Of a DNA stretch of 9,436 bases, positions 6,800 through 9,436 are shown piece after piece (position 1 is the first letter of the stretch; each line of letters starts with the position of its first letter). Source of the DNA: Bacilli bacterium (GTDB lineage: Bacteria > Bacillota_I > Bacilli_A > ML615J-28 > CAG-698). The stretch covers positions 1 through 9,436 of the forward strand of contig JAEEJT010000207.1 of NCBI GenBank assembly GCA_016282055.1, given 5' to 3'. The notes under the pieces are model-generated. The model was not told the origin of the DNA. It did not search any database and was given only the letters and a program-made list of their open reading frames with translations. The position numbers and the translations under genes are program-made.

Positions 6800-6805
6800 G
6801 GGAGG
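6800..6805 (+). promoter_or_regulatory. Ribosome binding site that sets the recG start at 6811
   Basis: GGGAGG lies 5 bases before ATG 6811. The in-frame TTG at 6763 lies inside the terminator hairpin and has no Shine-Dalgarno, so the 16 extra codons it would add are not accepted. Confidence 0.9.
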
Positions 6806-6810
6806 AAGTT

Positions 6811-8847
6811 ATGGAAAAAGTTTTATTAAGTGATATTGATATTGTTCCTAGTAAGTATATTACTATATTTAAAAAGAATAATATTGAAACAGTTGAAGAT
6901 TTCTTATTAAACTATCCTAATAGATTTGATGATTATACAATTGTTGATATTAATGATGTTGTTCCTAATGAACAAGTGACAATTTCAGGAATTGTTCAAA
7001 CTAAAGCAACAGTTATAAATACTAAAACTAAATTATCCATAATGAATTTCTACATTGATTGTGGTAGTGAAAGAATTAGAGTTACTATATTTAATAGACA
7101 TTTCTTGAAATCTAAGATTAATTATGGAGTTTATGTTAGATTAACTGGTAAATTAAAAGATGATTGCAAGAATTTTATTGCAAGTGAAATTCATTTTGAT
7201 GAATTTAGTAATAGTATTAATCCAGTATTTAATATTAAAGGTATTAGTGATGATAAGATTTTAGAGTTAAAAGAGAGATTATTCTATAGATATTCTAGTA
7301 TTATTGATGAAATTCTACCAAATGAAGTATTAAAAGAATATGATTTAATTTCTAAAAAAGATGCTTTAAAGTATATTAATATTCCTGATAGTATTGATGA
7401 AACAAGAAAAGCTATTAAACGTATTAAGTTTGAAGAGTTATTATTATATCAATTAAAGATTAAATACTTATTATATATGAGAAAGAATAATCCAATGGGT
7501 GTTAGTATTAATTATAATAAGGATTTAGTTAATGAATTTATTAATAGTTTACCTTTTAAATTAACTTGTGATCAAGTTAAGGCTGTTGATGAGATTTTAT
7601 TTGATATGAATAATAAATATAAGATGAATAGATTATTACAAGGTGAAGTTGGTAGTGGTAAGACAGTTGTTGCTGCTATTAGTTTGTTTGCTGCATTGAC
7701 TGATGGCTATCAAGGTGCTATAATGGTACCAACAGAGATACTTGCTCGTCAACATTTTGATACATTTACTAATCTATTTAAAAATACTTATCTTAATGGA
7801 AAAAAGGTAAATGTATCTTTACTTGTATCAAGTATTAAAAATAGAAAAGAAGTTTTAGATGGATTAAATAATGGTGATATTAATATTGTTATTGGTACAC
7901 ATGCTTTATTCCAACACGATGTTGTTTTTAAGAAATTAGGATTAGTTGTTACTGATGAAGAGCATAGATTTGGTGTTAAACAAAGAGTTGGTATCGTTGG
8001 TAAAGGATATTTAATTGATCATTTAAAGATGAGTGCAACTCCTATTCCAAGAACACTTGCTATTTCTGTTCTTGGTGAGAGTGATATTTCTATCTTAAAA
8101 GCATTACCTGGTAATAAGAAAGAACCTATTACTAAGTATTATACTTATAGTGATAAAGAGATTGTTTATGAAAAGGCTATAAGTGAACTTGATAAAGGTC
8201 ATCAGGTATATGTAATCTGTCCTATGATTGAAAAGTCTGAAGCTATGGATTTAAAAAATGCTACTCAGATTTATGAACAATTAAATAATAAATATGGTTC
8301 TAAATATAATATTGGTTTAATTCATTCTTGTCTAAAACAAGAAGAAAAAGAAGAAGTAATGAATAAATTCATTAAGAATGAGATTAATGTTTTAGTTTCA
8401 ACAAGTGTTATTGAAGTTGGAGTTAATGTTATTAATGCAACAATGGTTGTTATTCTTGATGCTGATAGATTTGGTATTGCACAACTACACCAAATGCGTG
8501 GTAGAGTTAGAAGAAGTGATGAACAATCTTATTGTTATTTAGTAAGTGATACTAAAACACAATCTTCTATTGATAGATTAAAGTTGGTTGAGGCTAATAG
8601 TGATGGATTTGTTCTTGCTGAAGAGGATTTAATTGTACGTGGTCCTGGTGATTTCTTTGGTGAGAAGCAATCAGGTAACGTCGAGTTTAAGTTAGCTGAT
8701 ATTGTTCTTGATAAGGATTTATTTAATTTAGCTAATGATTTTGCTAGTAAATTAATTGAATCTAAGAAATTATTTAGTGATGATTATAAAAAAGTATTAG
8801 ATATTGTTCATACAAATTACATTGAAAAGAAAGAAATGTTAGATTAG
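6811..8847 (+). CDS. recG: ATP-dependent DNA helicase RecG
   Basis: 678 aa, normal RecG length. A superfamily 2 double-strand DNA translocase that remodels stalled replication forks, Holliday junctions and R-loops. Domains: N-terminal helical part (1-45), wedge/OB-fold (about 46-130), linker (130-245), helicase domain 1 with Walker A GEVGSGKT (278-285), PTEILARQH (307-315), GTHALFQ (362-368), Walker B DEEH (382-385) and motif III SAT (408-410), then helicase domain 2 with STSVIEVGVNV (530-540), DADRFG (550-555) and motif VI QMRGRVRR (561-568). The RecG-specific C-terminal signature RGPGDFFGEKQSG (610-622) rules out Mfd or PriA. Two motifs deviate from the usual RecG sequence: DEEH for DEQH, and GRVRRS for GRVGRG. 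Both motif VI arginines (R565, R568) are kept. rnc follows after 8 bases, probably on the same transcript. Confidence 0.96.
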   Translation: MEKVLLSDIDIVPSKYITIFKKNNIETVEDFLLNYPNRFDDYTIVDINDVVPNEQVTISGIVQTKATVINTKTKLSIMNFYIDCGSERIRVTIFNRHFLKSKINYGVYVRLTGKLKDDCKNFIASEIHFDEFSNSINPVFNIKGISDDKILELKERLFYRYSSIIDEILPNEVLKEYDLISKKDALKYINIPDSIDETRKAIKRIKFEELLLYQLKIKYLLYMRKNNPMGVSINYNKDLVNEFINSLPFKLTCDQVKAVDEILFDMNNKYKMNRLLQGEVGSGKTVVAAISLFAALTDGYQGAIMVPTEILARQHFDTFTNLFKNTYLNGKKVNVSLLVSSIKNRKEVLDGLNNGDINIVIGTHALFQHDVVFKKLGLVVTDEEHRFGVKQRVGIVGKGYLIDHLKMSATPIPRTLAISVLGESDISILKALPGNKKEPITKYYTYSDKEIVYEKAISELDKGHQVYVICPMIEKSEAMDLKNATQIYEQLNNKYGSKYNIGLIHSCLKQEEKEEVMNKFIKNEINVLVSTSVIEVGVNVINATMVVILDADRFGIAQLHQMRGRVRRSDEQSYCYLVSDTKTQSSIDRLKLVEANSDGFVLAEEDLIVRGPGDFFGEKQSGNVEFKLADIVLDKDLFNLANDFASKLIESKKLFSDDYKKVLDIVHTNYIEKKEMLD

Positions 8848-8855
8848 GTGATTAT

Positions 8856-9436
8856 ATGAATATAGCATTAGAAAAATTTAATAAAGATTTTAAAAAATTT
8901 GCTCTTGATAATAACTTTGTTATTAATAATATTGATGTTTATATACAGGCTTTTACTCATACAACATTTGCTAATGAGAATAAGATGGTTTCTAATGAAC
9001 GTTTAGAGTATTTAGGTGATGCTATATTATATTTTTTAACAGGCGAATATATTTATAAGAAATATAAAAAAATGCCTGAAGGTGAAATGACAAAGAAAAG
9101 AATTAACTTTGTTTGTGCTAATGCTAATGAATATTATGCTAAGACTTTAGGCTTAGATAAGTTATTACTTTTAGGTGTTGGGGAAGAAAGAGAACATGGT
9201 AGAAGTAAAAAGAATGTAATTGCTGACTTGTTTGAGGCTTTTATTGGTGCTTTGTATCTAGATCATGAGAATTTAAATGATTGTCGTATGATATTTGAAC
9301 GTGTTGTATTCCCTTGTATTGATAATAATAAAATATTTGATTATGATTTTAAGAGTGAATTACAAGAGTTTATTCAAGCAGAGAATAAAAAATCTGTTGA
9401 ATATCGTTTAATTCATGAAGAAGGTCCTGCTCATGA
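8856..9436 (+). CDS. rnc: Ribonuclease III, 3' end outside window
   Basis: The first 193 codons are visible; the complete protein is usually about 225-245 aa. RNase III is an Mg-dependent endonuclease that cuts double-stranded RNA, including the stems of rRNA precursors. The signature NERLEYLGDAIL is at 47-58. All six catalytic-site acids can be placed at a constant +10 offset from E. coli: E48, E51, D55, E75, D124 and E127. The double-strand RNA-binding domain begins near 162 (DYDFKSELQEFIQ) and is cut after EEGPAH. The start ATG 8856 is preceded by AGGTGA (8846-8851), which overlaps the recG TAG stop. In B. subtilis the fapR-plsX-fabD-fabG-acpA genes separate recG from rnc; here they are adjacent. 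Confidence 0.96.
   Translation, partial: MNIALEKFNKDFKKFALDNNFVINNIDVYIQAFTHTTFANENKMVSNERLEYLGDAILYFLTGEYIYKKYKKMPEGEMTKKRINFVCANANEYYAKTLGLDKLLLLGVGEEREHGRSKKNVIADLFEAFIGALYLDHENLNDCRMIFERVVFPCIDNNKIFDYDFKSELQEFIQAENKKSVEYRLIHEEGPAH

Noticed and set aside
6763..6810. Upstream TTG start for recG adding 16 residues
   Set aside because: It lies within the fakA terminator hairpin; ATG 6811 has a proper GGGAGG site and the expected N-terminus.
1..9436. CRISPR array, tRNA/rRNA gene, insertion sequence or prophage
   Set aside because: No spaced direct repeats, cloverleaf, rRNA-like segment, transposase or integrase motif was seen on either strand.

Overview
This window is strongly AT-rich bacterial DNA in which nearly all codons end in A or T. 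It carries a conserved housekeeping gene neighbourhood of the Bacillota/Mycoplasmatota. TGA is a true stop (it ends rsmB and rlmN) and tryptophan is written TGG (cotH, rpmB). The organism therefore uses the standard bacterial code, not the Mycoplasma/Spiroplasma code. Gene order, low G+C and compact spacing suggest a reduced-genome, gut-type Bacillota or Mycoplasmatota lineage (RF39, Erysipelotrichales or Acholeplasma-like). I cannot assign a genus from this window.

Layout. Positions 1-4555 (+) look like one tightly packed operon: the 3' end of rsmB (16S rRNA m5C methyltransferase), rlmN (23S rRNA/tRNA m2A methyltransferase), rsgA (30S-maturation GTPase), rpe (ribulose-phosphate 3-epimerase) and a CotH-family surface lipoprotein. 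Every junction overlaps or lies within 9 bases. The operon ends in a perfect 10-bp hairpin plus T-tract whose left arm lies inside the last codons of cotH. A second hairpin follows at once and serves the convergent gene rpmB (ribosomal protein L28), 4633-4824 (-). The 273-base gap between rpmB and the next gene carries two divergent sigma-A type promoters with the same 9-mer extended -10 (TGGTATAAT). On the + strand follow fakA (DhaL-type fatty acid kinase subunit, YloV family), a hairpin/T-tract terminator, recG (branched-DNA helicase) and the 5' two-thirds or more of rnc (RNase III), cut by the window end.

Compared with Bacillus subtilis (rsmB-rlmN-prpC-prkC-rsgA-rpe-thiN-spoVM-rpmB-yloU-yloV-sdaAB-sdaAA-recG-fapR-plsX-fabD-fabG-acpA-rnc), this locus keeps the order but lacks prpC/prkC, thiN, spoVM, yloU, sdaAB/AA and the whole fapR-to-acpA block. 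cotH sits where thiN would be. Most products concern ribosome maturation and RNA processing (RsmB, RlmN, RsgA, L28, RNase III). The rest cover pentose phosphates, use of exogenous fatty acids, DNA repair and the cell surface.

I do not see an undescribed multi-gene system here. The points most worth checking are the InlB-repeat/CotH lipoprotein in the thiN slot, a FakA that lacks the expected zinc-site cysteine but has a CPCG-containing linker, non-consensus helicase motifs in RecG, and a terminator directly upstream of recG.
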